Shown: positions 1 to 8,550, counted from the first letter of the stretch. The stretch: 45,170 nt of DNA from Veillonella sp. (GCA_019419725.1 DXZL01000001.1:1-45170); one strand, 5' to 3'. The notes: generated by a model not told the origin, from the sequence alone. Numbers and translations are program-made.

Positions 1-660
1 GCACCATCAAATGTATCATCGTACATTAAACCGCCACCAATTGTTTGTTGGAAACGACCACCTTTAGCAGATACGCTATTACCAAATTTGTGATCTACAT
101 AAGCACGATCGATTGTCGCATCAGCACCTTTTGTGGAGTCACCGAATTCGTAATTACCTTTTACACGAACAACAGCTTCAGTTTTATCATTAACTTTACC
201 ATTGAATTGAACACGTGCACGTCCATCTGTTAAGGATTTGCTATTAGCTTTATAAACGCCTTTATCTTCAGAGCCTTGGTAACGGATACGAGCATCACCA
301 GTTACTTTTACATTACCTACGCGATCTTCCAAACGAGATACGCGTACGCCCAAACTGTTCAACTCATTGGAGAACTCATCTGCCAAGCGGTTAATCATGG
401 CTTGTTGTTCTGCATTAGCGCGATCTTGGTTAGCCATTGCTTTAGCTACCATTTGAGCCATTTCATAACGAGTGATATTGTTTTGGCCTTTGAAAGTACC
501 ATCTGGGTAACCATTAACGATACCAGATTGTGCTAATTGAGATACTGCTTGGTATGCCCAGCTATCTGGAGTTACATCGGAGAATGGGTTTGCAGCGAAT
601 GCTGTTGTTACACCTAATACTGCTGTTGCTGCAAAAATTGTTGCGAATTGTTTTTTCATA
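1..660 (-). CDS. ompM: OmpM-type SLH-domain outer-membrane porin (partial, C-terminus outside window)
   Basis: My own translation from the ATG at 660 stays open for 220 codons to the left edge, so the gene is cut there. It starts with a signal peptide (MKKQFATIFAATAVLG... ending TTAFA|A), then an SLH domain at about residues 24-85 with the typical features FSDVTPDSWAYQAV, GIVNGYPDGTF and ITRYEMA, then a short coiled coil (about 85-115, ending in VSRLEDRV) and the first strands of a beta-barrel (VKVTGDARIRYQG and alternating strands). In Negativicutes such proteins tie the outer membrane to peptidoglycan through the SLH domain while the barrel acts as a porin; that role is known for the family, not shown here. 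The ribosome site AAGAAGGAA precedes the ATG. Which of the several ompM paralogues this is cannot be told from the fragment. Confidence 0.93.
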
Positions 661-673
661 ATGAATTCCTTCT

Positions 674-817
674 TTCTTATAAATAAGAATTTATAGTATC
701 AGAAGACATTCACTGTATAAGTGGTATAACTATGAAAGATATATTAGGAGTGTCCACGTTTCCTCGACTATATTATCTATCACAGCCTCACCTCTTTATT
801 AGTGGTGCCTTGCTGTG
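674..817 (-). promoter_or_regulatory. Structured 5' leader of the ompM-type mRNA
   Basis: The predicted transcript begins at or next to a stem-loop: CACAGC (781-786) pairs with GCTGTG (812-817), with an inner CACC/GGTG stem. A second inverted repeat (TTCTTAT / ATAAGAA, 674-689) lies directly upstream of the ribosome site. A hairpin at the extreme 5' end is known to stabilise porin mRNAs such as E. coli ompA; that this leader does the same is inference. I do not recognise a known riboswitch class in it. Confidence 0.45.
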
Positions 818-822
818 ATTAG

Positions 823-851
823 AATATATCACCGTCCAAATTTTTTGTAAA
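823..851 (-). promoter_or_regulatory. Sigma-70-type promoter of the ompM-type gene
   Basis: On the minus strand a -35 TTTACA (846-851) and a -10 TATATT (823-828) are separated by exactly 17 bp. Transcription would start near 816, giving a leader of about 155 nt. The spacing and hexamers are seen directly; the start site is inferred. Confidence 0.7.
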
Positions 852-1085
852 GCATTTTATACAACTAAATTTGATGAAATTTCTTTCATGAATAAAAATG
901 AGCTTATAAACATAGATTTCATCTATATTTCTTGAAATTAAATTTTATACAATTTCATTTTATTTCTTAAAAATATGACAAAATCAGACACAAAATTCAT
1001 AATTTTTAATTACTATAATTAATATAAAGTGTATATATTAATACATATTTTTAATATATTGCTTTCAATACCTACTATTAAATAG
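852..1085. other. AT-rich intergenic stretch with no gene seen
   Basis: The whole gap between ompM and lepB is 661-1130. Apart from the ompM promoter and leader (674-851) and the lepB terminator (1086-1123), the remaining 234 bp is very AT-rich. I found no open frame with a ribosome site and no tRNA-like fold in it. Confidence 0.6.
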
Positions 1086-1123
1086 AAAAAGCCTCCCTAT
1101 AGTAATACTATAGGAAGGCTTTT
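1086..1123 (-). terminator. Rho-independent terminator after lepB
   Basis: A long stem AAAAGCCT-CCCTATAG / CTATAGGAAGGCTTTT with one mismatch flanks a 5-nt loop. On the minus strand the stem runs into CTTTTTC, and it sits 8 bp beyond the lepB stop codon. Confidence 0.85.
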
Positions 1124-1130
1124 ATAAGCA

Positions 1131-1703
1131 TTAAATTGCATAGGATACAAAACCTAATACGTGATCAACTGGAACAGGACCGATAAAACGACTATCGCTA
1201 GAGTGATTTCGATTGTCCCCCATCACAAATACATGCCCTTCTGGAACAGTAACCGGTGTAGAACGTGTATAATTCATTATTGTATCTTTAGTATATGGTT
1301 CTTGTAATTGTTCACCATTACGCCATACATGACCATCTTTAAACTCTAATACATCACCTGGACGACCAATAACACGCTTAACCCATACATCATTTGTTTG
1401 AGCAGCTTTATTAAAGACAGATGCATAGTTCATCAATGGTTCTTCTACATCATCTACCCAAGTACGTGCACGATTAACACGACTATCAATGATTACAATT
1501 TGTCCATAATTTGGCATTTCATTCATAATATGATGCCACTTCGTTACAATTAAATATTGACCATTATGTAGTGTATCCTCCATTGATTCACCAGATACCC
1601 GTGTTGGTTGAATCAAGAAGATATGGATTACCATAGCAATAACCAATGCTAATACAATGGCATAAATCCAATCTAATATTTCTTTTACTATTTTATTACT
1701 CAT
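1131..1703 (-). CDS. lepB: Signal peptidase I
   Basis: Type I signal peptidase (S26), which removes signal peptides from exported proteins at the outer face of the inner membrane. One N-terminal membrane segment (about residues 12-31) is followed by the catalytic serine box SGESMEDTL with Ser40, the catalytic lysine in VKRVIGRPGD (Lys109) and the box GDNRNHSSDSR (162-172). At 190 aa it has the short Gram-positive-type length. Ribosome site TAAGGGG lies upstream of the ATG. It is the last gene of a three-gene unit with a yqgF-like gene and yitT, 10 bp after yitT, and is closed by a terminator. The many exported envelope proteins of this window are its likely clients (inference). Confidence 0.95.
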   Translation of the reverse strand: MSNKIVKEILDWIYAIVLALVIAMVIHIFLIQPTRVSGESMEDTLHNGQYLIVTKWHHIMNEMPNYGQIVIIDSRVNRARTWVDDVEEPLMNYASVFNKAAQTNDVWVKRVIGRPGDVLEFKDGHVWRNGEQLQEPYTKDTIMNYTRSTPVTVPEGHVFVMGDNRNHSSDSRFIGPVPVDHVLGFVSYAI

Positions 1704-1712
1704 ATTAACCCC

Positions 1713-2582
1713 TTAATGACCGTTTTTTGTAAATCTACCACCAAATACATCATGTACATCCTGAATCGTAATAAATGCCGATGAATCTACTTCATAAACA
1801 GTATTTTTTAACCTCATAATCTCAAGTCTTGTCACCACAGAATACAAAACATGTTTAGGTTGCTTTAAATAGCCCCCTTCACCATACATGATGGTAACAC
1901 CACGATTTAGGTTCGCATTTAATGCATCTGCAATCTTTTTAGAATTCTCTGCATCGGTAATAATCATGACCCCTTTAGATTCATCAAGGCCTGTAATTGT
2001 AATATCAATCATCTTATAGGCAATGAAGTATGCAATCAAGGAGTACATAGCACTATTCCAACTATATACAAAACCCGCTGCGCCGAGAATAATAAGATTC
2101 ATGGCCATTACGATTTCACCTACAGAGAAGGTTGAACGTTTATCAAATATAATGGCTACGATTTCAGAGCCGTCCAAAGAACCACCGTTACGTATAATGA
2201 GGCCAACCCCAATGCCTAAGATGATACCACCAAAGATAGATCCTAAAAATGGATCCGATGTAATCGGTGTGAAATCATGAGCAAAGGTTGAAAAAATAGC
2301 CATCCATACGATGGAGAACAGTGTAGAAAATGTAAAGTTTTTACCGTTAGCTCTATAGCCAAGATACAAAAAAGGCAAGTTCAAGAGTACAACGAAAATA
2401 CTGAAAGAAATTCCTGAAAGCTCTGCAGCCATCAAGGAAATACCAACTACACCACCATCGATGATGCTATTCGGTACTAAAAATAAATCTAAGCCTATGG
2501 TGTAAATTAAGGCCCCTAAAATCATCATTAAACAACGCATAATAAAGTTTGACCAGTTATGCGTTGAAGTTTCATTTGTCAT
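1713..2582 (-). CDS. YitT family membrane protein (DUF161 + DUF2179)
   Basis: A 289-aa protein with about five or six hydrophobic segments in the first 200 residues (DUF161; glycine-rich GSIFGGIILGIGVGLIIR and GGSLDGSEI are typical) and a soluble C-terminal DUF2179 domain (about 205-285, GVMIITDAENSKKIADAL onward). Function of the family is not settled. A longer frame begins at 2618, but the ATG at 2582 is preceded by AAAGGAG at good spacing and overlaps the upstream gene's stop by 11 bp, so I chose it. It sits between a yqgF-like gene and lepB in one unit. Confidence 0.88.
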   Translation of the reverse strand: MTNETSTHNWSNFIMRCLMMILGALIYTIGLDLFLVPNSIIDGGVVGISLMAAELSGISFSIFVVLLNLPFLYLGYRANGKNFTFSTLFSIVWMAIFSTFAHDFTPITSDPFLGSIFGGIILGIGVGLIIRNGGSLDGSEIVAIIFDKRSTFSVGEIVMAMNLIILGAAGFVYSWNSAMYSLIAYFIAYKMIDITITGLDESKGVMIITDAENSKKIADALNANLNRGVTIMYGEGGYLKQPKHVLYSVVTRLEIMRLKNTVYEVDSSAFITIQDVHDVFGGRFTKNGH

Positions 2583-3099
2583 GCACTTCTCCTTTACCGT
2601 ACAACTGCTCCATAGCATGTAATCTCTTTTCTTCTAACTCACTAGCGTCTATAATGTCCCCTTGCATATCATTAGCAGCTTGACGTAACTGTTTTGTATA
2701 CCGTAAGCCAATAACAAAGGCTGTTAAATCATCTACCGGCTCCGGCGGAAATTGCATAGACGTAGGGATAATCTTACGCCATCCTGTAGGAGGATTATAT
2801 TTCCAATATAATTTACGAGCCTCCTCTGTGCTATGCGATTCATCAATTAAGCTAGTAGTGATTCTGTGATTTCGTCCAATTTGTTGAAGAGATGGATATA
2901 AATATTTATGATTTGTACCATTTCCACATACGATATGAACAATGCCATAATATTCAGTTAATGTACGTTCAATTTCATCATTGAACTGTTTTGTCATAAT
3001 AATTTTACGACACACCATAGTACCAGACGGTGTTACAATTGCTACACCAGTTTTCTCATTGCCTGGATCTACAGCTAAAATGTATGTAGTATCAGTCAT
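2572..3099 (-). CDS. YqgF/RuvX-like RNase H-fold protein
   Basis: 175 aa. The N-terminus ILAVDPGNEKTGVAI matches the first strand and acidic residue (Asp11) of the YqgF/RuvC-type RNase H fold; DESHSTEEAR near residue 90 resembles the DERxTTxxA stretch of YqgF, and PVDDLTAF near residue 130 supplies a further acidic pair. The family contains pre-16S rRNA nucleases and Holliday junction resolvases. This copy is longer than a typical YqgF (about 140 aa) and diverges from it, so it may be a paralogue with another substrate. It heads the unit yqgF-like, yitT, lepB. Confidence 0.7.
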   Translation of the reverse strand: MTDTTYILAVDPGNEKTGVAIVTPSGTMVCRKIIMTKQFNDEIERTLTEYYGIVHIVCGNGTNHKYLYPSLQQIGRNHRITTSLIDESHSTEEARKLYWKYNPPTGWRKIIPTSMQFPPEPVDDLTAFVIGLRYTKQLRQAANDMQGDIIDASELEEKRLHAMEQLYGKGEVHDK

Positions 3100-3142
3100 A
3101 TAACTATCCTCGCTTTAAATACAGCAGTTATATTTTAACACA

Positions 3143-3184
3143 AAATAAAGGTCTTATGTAAAAAATTACATAAGACCTTTATTT
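3143..3184 (-). terminator. Terminator at the end of the lpx-kds-lpt operon
   Basis: A perfect 18-bp stem (3143-3160 with 3167-3184, AAATAAAGGTCTTATGTA and its complement) encloses a 6-nt loop, 31 bp beyond the stop of the DUF3084 gene. On the minus strand it ends in TTTATTTTG. It separates the long operon from the yqgF-like unit. Confidence 0.85.
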
Positions 3185-3214
3185 AAAGTATATAAAACCA
3201 AAATACTATTTCTA

Positions 3215-4429
3215 TTAATAAGCTGGCATTTTTGCCTTATCATTAAAGACAGGCATTTGAGTAATACGCAACTTAAGATGTACAGGACCAGATGAATATG
3301 TATCACCATCAACATATGCTTCTACATGAACCTTGCCATGTATAGTAGCAACACGTCTAATAGCAGTAAACAAATCATCTCCAGGTATAGTTCCAATATC
3401 ACCAGATAAGGAGTCTGGAATTATGCCTTTCGCTCTCGCCTTTTCATTTACTTGCTTCAAGAATTGAAGCATAGCTGATTGAGCATTAGGCCCACCATCC
3501 ATTACGGCAGAATGGATTACTTCTCCATTTTTATAAATAAATTGTTGTGGATATACTTGGATAACAGCCACTGCAGGTTCGCCAGCAATGATATTTCCAG
3601 CCGCTACAACTTGAACGACCATAGGTGTTTTTGCACTATTAAGCTTTTGTGTAGCCACCTCAATATTTTGACGTTCTACATATACAACAGCTTGCCCTTG
3701 ATCTTCGATACCAAGGCGGCGTAGAACCAATTTATTGGTATCATCAATAATATTTTTGATGGCTGCTTGGCTATCTTCTTCACTTAAACCAGGTCGAACA
3801 ACAGCTTGTGCCAATAATTGATCAACTTGGAAAAGAATTGTACCTTCACGCAAATGAATAATGCCATTTTGCAACTGTTCTTGCGTTGTCTGTAAATCCT
3901 TAATATGAGCTTCCATTTTGGCTCTTGTAGCCTCTAAATCAGCTAATTTTTTAGATACTTCATCATATGAAGCTTGAAGTGTAGCTAACTCAGCTTCAGT
4001 CGCATCTTTAGCCGCTTGTGCACTAGCCAACTCAGCCTTAGTTGCATCAACCTCTTTACGAATTTGCTCTATTTCAGCCATTCGTTCTGCTAATTCTTGC
4101 TTATTTTGCTCAAGCAATGCTTGTCCTCGAATAAGCTCTTGCGTCTTAGCAGCTACCTCATCATTAAGTTGCTTCATATCTGCTCGCAACTGATCCATCC
4201 CAAAAAGTGCTGTTCGTACACTTTGAGATGTAATAGTTAATACACCTACTGTAGCAGCTGCAACTAACAATCCCGTTACGATAGTAACAATAATCGATGT
4301 ATGCTTAGGCCTTAATCCAAAGAGGGACATGCGACGCTTACCAACTTTGGTGCCTAACTTATCCCCCATGTAGGCAATAAGTCCACCCATAAGGGCGATA
4401 ATAACTAATATTTTAACACCTACTAACAT
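3215..4429 (-). CDS. DUF3084 domain-containing membrane-anchored coiled-coil protein
   Basis: 404 aa. Two hydrophobic segments (about residues 4-21 and 45-66) bracket a conserved basic loop KVGKRRMSLFGLRPKHTS. A long heptad-rich coiled coil follows (about 75-190, rich in E, K, A, Q), then a globular C-terminal domain ending NDKAKMPAY. This layout matches DUF3084, known from cyanobacteria and Negativicutes, with no established function. It is the last gene of the LPS operon, 87 bp after the lptF-type gene and just before the terminator. Its position and likely periplasmic coiled coil suggest an envelope role, perhaps with LPS transport; that is inference only. Confidence 0.85.
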   Translation of the reverse strand: MLVGVKILVIIALMGGLIAYMGDKLGTKVGKRRMSLFGLRPKHTSIIVTIVTGLLVAAATVGVLTITSQSVRTALFGMDQLRADMKQLNDEVAAKTQELIRGQALLEQNKQELAERMAEIEQIRKEVDATKAELASAQAAKDATEAELATLQASYDEVSKKLADLEATRAKMEAHIKDLQTTQEQLQNGIIHLREGTILFQVDQLLAQAVVRPGLSEEDSQAAIKNIIDDTNKLVLRRLGIEDQGQAVVYVERQNIEVATQKLNSAKTPMVVQVVAAGNIIAGEPAVAVIQVYPQQFIYKNGEVIHSAVMDGGPNAQSAMLQFLKQVNEKARAKGIIPDSLSGDIGTIPGDDLFTAIRRVATIHGKVHVEAYVDGDTYSSGPVHLKLRITQMPVFNDKAKMPAY

Positions 4430-4516
4430 CGAGTCCCTCCTTTCATAAGATTACACAATTATTGGATTCGAAAATATGTTATTTCGTAAATCAAATTTAT
4501 TTCTTTATATACTAGG

Positions 4517-5608
4517 TTACTTAGATACACGCCAATTCAAATATAGGCCAGCAATGATGCCTAATGTATCTGGAATTAATGCAGCAAATACGGTTGGCAA
4601 TGCACCACCTTTACCTAATGCACCAGCAAATGTCATCACCCCATAATAGATAAAGATGATTAAAATACTAATACCAAAGCCAATAGATGAGCTAGAACGT
4701 TGCTTTTGAAGACCTAATGGAGCACCTACAAGAGCAAATACAAAGCTAGCTAATGGAATTGTAAAACGTTGATACATTTCCATTTCTAGTTTATTGGCAT
4801 TCGTATAAGCCGCCTTATACGCTTTAATTTGATGACGTAATTCTTTGATTGTTAATTCTTCTGGTTTACGTTGATCTTGTTGAATATCCTTTGGTGCAGA
4901 CTTAATTGGCAAGGATTGCTCCTTGAACTTCATTGTTCGTTCTACACCATCACCAGCGGAAATATCATAAATAATGCCGTTTTGCATCACCCAATATTGG
5001 CCATTCCAAACAGCAGTATCCGCATTTTCAACTTGTTGTAACTTGCCACCTTCACCAAACTGTTGCACCGTAATCATGCTTAATTGTTTAGTCTCCGCAT
5101 TGTAGCTTTTAGCATACATTAATGTGCCTAAATCATTACCATTCATTGTTTTTAAAACGATATGATTTTGTGTTTGAGGTGATGCATTTTTCATAATCTG
5201 TTCACGCACAATTGTTTGATACATATTATTTGTACGTGGTACAACAAATTCATTAAATGCGACAGCCCCAATTGAGATGATAAGGGCAATAATGTATACA
5301 GGCATCGCTAAGCGTAAAAAGCTAAGACCACCGGCACGCATAACAACAATCTCACTAGTACTACTCAAGCGACTAAAGGTCATAAGTGAAGCCAATAGTA
5401 CTGACATTGGGAATGTTAAGATAACAATACTTGGTAATGCCAACACAAAAGCTTTCATAACGAGGACTAGCGGTGCCCCATATTCAGTAATATATTGAGC
5501 AATTCTAAACAATGTGCCTGTGCCAATAAAAATACTGGTAAAAGCAAATACCCCAAATAGGAACGGACCTACAAAGGCTTTTAATATATATTTATCTAAT
5601 AATCTCAT
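4517..5608 (-). CDS. lptF: LptF/LptG family LPS export permease
   Basis: 363 aa, YjgP/YjgQ family: membrane subunit of the ABC exporter that pulls lipopolysaccharide out of the inner membrane. The N-terminus LLDKYILKAFVGPFLFGVFAF is characteristic; three hydrophobic segments lie in the first about 120 residues, a periplasmic jellyroll-type domain at about 130-265, and three more segments in the last about 95 residues ending NWRVSK. Ribosome site AGGAGGGG precedes the ATG. It lies 9 bp after lptB. Only one such permease is present here, where Proteobacteria carry an LptF plus LptG pair, so it may act as a homodimer or the partner may lie elsewhere. LptF versus LptG cannot be told confidently. 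Confidence 0.9.
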   Translation of the reverse strand: MRLLDKYILKAFVGPFLFGVFAFTSIFIGTGTLFRIAQYITEYGAPLVLVMKAFVLALPSIVILTFPMSVLLASLMTFSRLSSTSEIVVMRAGGLSFLRLAMPVYIIALIISIGAVAFNEFVVPRTNNMYQTIVREQIMKNASPQTQNHIVLKTMNGNDLGTLMYAKSYNAETKQLSMITVQQFGEGGKLQQVENADTAVWNGQYWVMQNGIIYDISAGDGVERTMKFKEQSLPIKSAPKDIQQDQRKPEELTIKELRHQIKAYKAAYTNANKLEMEMYQRFTIPLASFVFALVGAPLGLQKQRSSSSIGFGISILIIFIYYGVMTFAGALGKGGALPTVFAALIPDTLGIIAGLYLNWRVSK

Positions 5609-5617
5609 AGTCCCCTC

Positions 5618-6337
5618 CTATAATCTAAAGTTATCCCCTAAGTAATGCTCACGAGCGATTGGATCGTTTGCAATTTCTTCAGGGGTGCCTTCTAGGAGGA
5701 TCTTACCACTACTTAAAATATAAGCCTTATCTACAATCCCCAATGTTTCACGCACATTGTGATCTGTAATCAAGATACCAATACCGCGATTTTTTACATG
5801 CAAAATGATTTGTTGAATGTCAGCAACCGCGATAGGGTCGACACCAGCAAAAGGTTCATCGAGAAGAATAAAATTCGGTTCTAACGCAAGACAACGAGCG
5901 ATTTCTACACGACGGCGTTCACCACCAGATAGCTGCATCCCCATACGATCCCGAACATGACCAATATGAAATTCTTCAATGAGGGATTCCACTATAGCTT
6001 CAATTTCATCAGATTTCTTTGATGTTGTTTGTAACATAGCACGAATATTATCCTCAACAGTCATGGAGCGAAAAATTGATGCTTCTTGTGGAAGATACCC
6101 AATACCTTCAGCAGCTCGTTTATACATTGGAATATTCGTAATATCCTTGTCATCAACGGTAATGATACCAGAACTAGGTCGTTCAATGCCAACAATCATA
6201 TAGAATGATGTAGTTTTCCCTGCCCCATTAGGACCTAGGAGCCCAACGACTTGCCCCTTATCAACGCGTAAACTAACCCCGTCTACAACATTGCGACCGC
6301 TAAAGGTTTTGACTAAGTTTTTGGTTTCTATATACAT
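5618..6337 (-). CDS. lptB: LPS export ABC transporter ATP-binding protein
   Basis: 239-aa ABC ATPase. Walker A GPNGAGKTT starts at residue 35, the signature LSGGERRRVEIAR lies near 136-148, Walker B FILLDEPFAGVDP near 156, and the switch histidine in LITDHNVRETL. The residues around the signature and the LDEPFAGVDPIAV stretch are typical of LptB rather than of other importers. It powers LPS extraction with the lptF-type permease and LptC. It sits between lptA (9 bp upstream) and the permease gene; ribosome site AAGGA. Close to full family length (241 aa in E. coli). Confidence 0.95.
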   Translation of the reverse strand: MYIETKNLVKTFSGRNVVDGVSLRVDKGQVVGLLGPNGAGKTTSFYMIVGIERPSSGIITVDDKDITNIPMYKRAAEGIGYLPQEASIFRSMTVEDNIRAMLQTTSKKSDEIEAIVESLIEEFHIGHVRDRMGMQLSGGERRRVEIARCLALEPNFILLDEPFAGVDPIAVADIQQIILHVKNRGIGILITDHNVRETLGIVDKAYILSSGKILLEGTPEEIANDPIAREHYLGDNFRL

Positions 6338-6346
6338 ATTTAATCC

Positions 6347-7066
6347 TTATTGATTTGGAACAATGATAAGTGTACTACGACCACCCAATGTTTCAGCAGA
6401 ATCATCAGCTAAACGAATTTTAAGCTCTGGCGCATTAAGTACATTACCATTTTGAACAGCATGAGCAGATCCAGATAAAAGTACAACTCCATCATTTTGA
6501 TTAGGTGTTTGCGTATAGGTAGCACGCTCTGCAGAGCCAGATACGTTTCGTTCTGGATTAGAGAATGTCACATCCCCTTGTGCTACTGCACGAATTTCTT
6601 TTAGCCACCCTTCTACTTGATTACCTGTCAAAGTAGTGCCTTCTGCAATCAAACGAGCATTGCCAGATACAAGACCATACTCTGTATCTGTATTATATTC
6701 AACTTTATCACCGAAAATTTGACGATCGCTACGTTGTAAATGAACTCCGCCATTAGCAGTGAATTTATTATTATTGTAACTGTGCACTGATTCTGCAGAC
6801 ATAGCCATATCAGAACCAATCATAGATACGCCGCCATCTAGATTTGCTTCCTGAGTTTTTGTATTATACCATCCATTGGCACCAGTCATCGTTTTATCAG
6901 CTTGAGTAATTACCACATTACCGTTTGCATCAGCAATTCCCGTATTGCCATCATAAGATAATGTATCTGCGCTAATAGTCAAAGGATCATTTGCAGCCCA
7001 AGCTGTAACAGATGCTGTCATAAGCATAGCCAAAATAGCCATACCAATCTGTTTTTTCTTATTCAT
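6347..7066 (-). CDS. lptA: LptA/OstA-like periplasmic LPS transport protein
   Basis: 239 aa with a signal peptide (MNKKKQIGMAILAMLMTASV, cleavage likely after AWA) and an OstA/LptA beta-jellyroll fold: repeated short strands such as DPLTISADTLSYDGNTGIADANG and GNVVITQADKTMTG. LptA forms the periplasmic bridge that carries LPS to the outer membrane. The frame extends to 7081, but the ATG at 7066 is preceded by GAGGAAA and begins directly with the signal peptide, so I prefer it. It is 14 bp after lptC. Somewhat longer than the E. coli protein (185 aa), as seen for other Negativicute homologues from memory. Confidence 0.9.
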   Translation of the reverse strand: MNKKKQIGMAILAMLMTASVTAWAANDPLTISADTLSYDGNTGIADANGNVVITQADKTMTGANGWYNTKTQEANLDGGVSMIGSDMAMSAESVHSYNNNKFTANGGVHLQRSDRQIFGDKVEYNTDTEYGLVSGNARLIAEGTTLTGNQVEGWLKEIRAVAQGDVTFSNPERNVSGSAERATYTQTPNQNDGVVLLSGSAHAVQNGNVLNAPELKIRLADDSAETLGGRSTLIIVPNQ

Positions 7067-7080
7067 TATATTTCCTCGCA

Positions 7081-7617
7081 TTACTTCTTCGTTAACTTTG
7101 CATTACCAATAGCTTTGATTTTCTTCAAGGACATATTGCCTTCAAGTTTATCACCAGTTAATGTTATATCTTTACCGTTATAGGTAAAGGCAGATTTAGA
7201 TGTCAACGTTTTCGTCTTATTATCAAAGTGAAGTGCATCAGTTTTAAACTCAGCTCCATCAGTATTTGTGGCTGTAACACCTTGATCAATATCAAGGGAG
7301 TTGCGATCACCGGTCAATACAGCATGAGGTGCTGTGATTGTTGTAGTTACATCATCTTGATAGAAAAGACCTTTTAAATTAGTCAGCACAATAGCTTTTG
7401 TACGTGGATCATATTCAATCTTTTCAGCTGATAATGCCCATACTAGCTTGCCATCTTTTTCCTCTTGTAAATCGGCTCCTTGGAAGTTAACCAGTTGTCC
7501 ATTCTGATTTTGAGTGGTACCAACATCACTAGAGTCTTTCATAATATATACGATAAGACCAATCAGAGCCAACACTATGGCGGCCACTATGGCAATTAAT
7601 TTTTTATTGTTTTTCAT
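7081..7617 (-). CDS. lptC: LPS export protein LptC
   Basis: 178 aa with one N-terminal membrane anchor (about residues 7-25, LIAIVAAIVLALIGLIVYIM) and a periplasmic domain of the LptC/YrbK type (GADLQEEKDGKLVWALSAEKIEY, typical of the first strands, and a C-terminal GDKLEGNMSLKKIKAIGNAKL). It receives LPS from the inner-membrane complex and passes it to LptA. The start overlaps the end of the lpxL gene by 14 bp, which suggests coupled translation. Identification rests on fold-like pattern plus position directly before lptA and lptB. Confidence 0.88.
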   Translation of the reverse strand: MKNNKKLIAIVAAIVLALIGLIVYIMKDSSDVGTTQNQNGQLVNFQGADLQEEKDGKLVWALSAEKIEYDPRTKAIVLTNLKGLFYQDDVTTTITAPHAVLTGDRNSLDIDQGVTATNTDGAEFKTDALHFDNKTKTLTSKSAFTYNGKDITLTGDKLEGNMSLKKIKAIGNAKLTKK

Positions 7618-8536
7618 GTGCCCTCTCCCGTGCAGCTACCTTCTTATCATAATCAATAATTTGATCCATCTTAGTCATCCAGCGATGTTGGAACCATAGC
7701 CACTCATCTGGATGCTCACGAATAAAGTCTTCTGTAACACGTACACATTCCTCAGTTAGACGATACATATCTGCATCTTCATCACCTGTATCTATATAAT
7801 GTAAGGCTGGTAGAATGTGAACAATATGACCACCTTCTGGTTTTCGAGATGCAAAAATTGGAACTACTGGAGATCCAAATTTTCTTGCAAACGTAGCAGG
7901 ACCAATAACTGCCGAGGAATCTTGGCCTAAAAATGGAACCGGTAAACCATGTATATAGCCATCTTGGTCAGCTAAAAAACCAAGTAATTTTTTCTTTTTT
8001 AATGCTTTAGCAGCAGAAACGATTTCATTGCCACCACTAGCAAACACATCAAGGCCCACCATCTCACGATATTCATTCATAAGACGTGTAAATTGAGCAT
8101 TAGGCTGTTTCTTAACAATAGTAGTGGATGGATAACCATGAGCCGCCATAGCAGCCCCCATCCATTCCCAGTTGCCCACATGTCCAGTAAGAACAATTAC
8201 ACCTTTATCTTCAGCGATAGCTTTTTCTAAATGTTCTACGCCTCGCATTTCAATATGTTTATTGATAAAAGACTTTGTCAGGTTTGGCATATATAAGACT
8301 TCCATAACACTACGGCCAAGATTTTTGAACAACTTTTCAATTAATTGTTCTGCCTCTTGATCATTCATGTTCATGCCAATCTTTATGTTTTTTATACCTC
8401 TAAGTTTTTGCTTCTTCGCTATGAGACCATATACTGGTCCTAAACTAGCGCCTATGAGCAAAATGAGCTTATATGGCAGTCGGCAAACGAGCCAGCTAAT
8501 GCCTTTAACTAAATGGTATTGCCATTCGTTATTCAT
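7604..8536 (-). CDS. lpxL: LpxL/HtrB-type late lipid A acyltransferase (copy 1)
   Basis: 310 aa, lysophospholipid acyltransferase family. It adds secondary acyl chains to Kdo-lipid A precursor at the inner membrane. The catalytic HX4E box is LTGHVGNWEW (His119, Glu124), and the family's FLADQDGYIHGLPVPFLG and DEWLWFQHRW near the C-terminus are present. A frame reaches 8605, but the ATG at 8536 has GGAGGTG upstream and starts near the membrane-binding helix, so I chose it. It lies between kdsC and lptC. A second copy is at 20521-21423; which acyl position each serves is unknown. Confidence 0.9.
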   Translation of the reverse strand: MNNEWQYHLVKGISWLVCRLPYKLILLIGASLGPVYGLIAKKQKLRGIKNIKIGMNMNDQEAEQLIEKLFKNLGRSVMEVLYMPNLTKSFINKHIEMRGVEHLEKAIAEDKGVIVLTGHVGNWEWMGAAMAAHGYPSTTIVKKQPNAQFTRLMNEYREMVGLDVFASGGNEIVSAAKALKKKKLLGFLADQDGYIHGLPVPFLGQDSSAVIGPATFARKFGSPVVPIFASRKPEGGHIVHILPALHYIDTGDEDADMYRLTEECVRVTEDFIREHPDEWLWFQHRWMTKMDQIIDYDKKVAARERAHEKQ

Positions 8537-8550
8537 TCTGCCCACCTCCT

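Noticed and set aside
45..536. Plus-strand frames of 62 and 86 aa at the left edge
   Set aside because: They lie antisense to the ompM-type coding sequence, whose signal peptide, SLH domain and barrel strands are plain.
661..840. Possible riboswitch in the ompM leader
   Set aside because: Compared from memory with lysine, T-box and cobalamin elements; the pairing fits only a simple 5' hairpin, so it is reported as a structured leader only.
2583..2618. Longer N-terminus for the YitT protein starting at 2618
   Set aside because: It would overlap the yqgF-like gene by 47 bp, whereas ATG 2582 has a consensus ribosome site.
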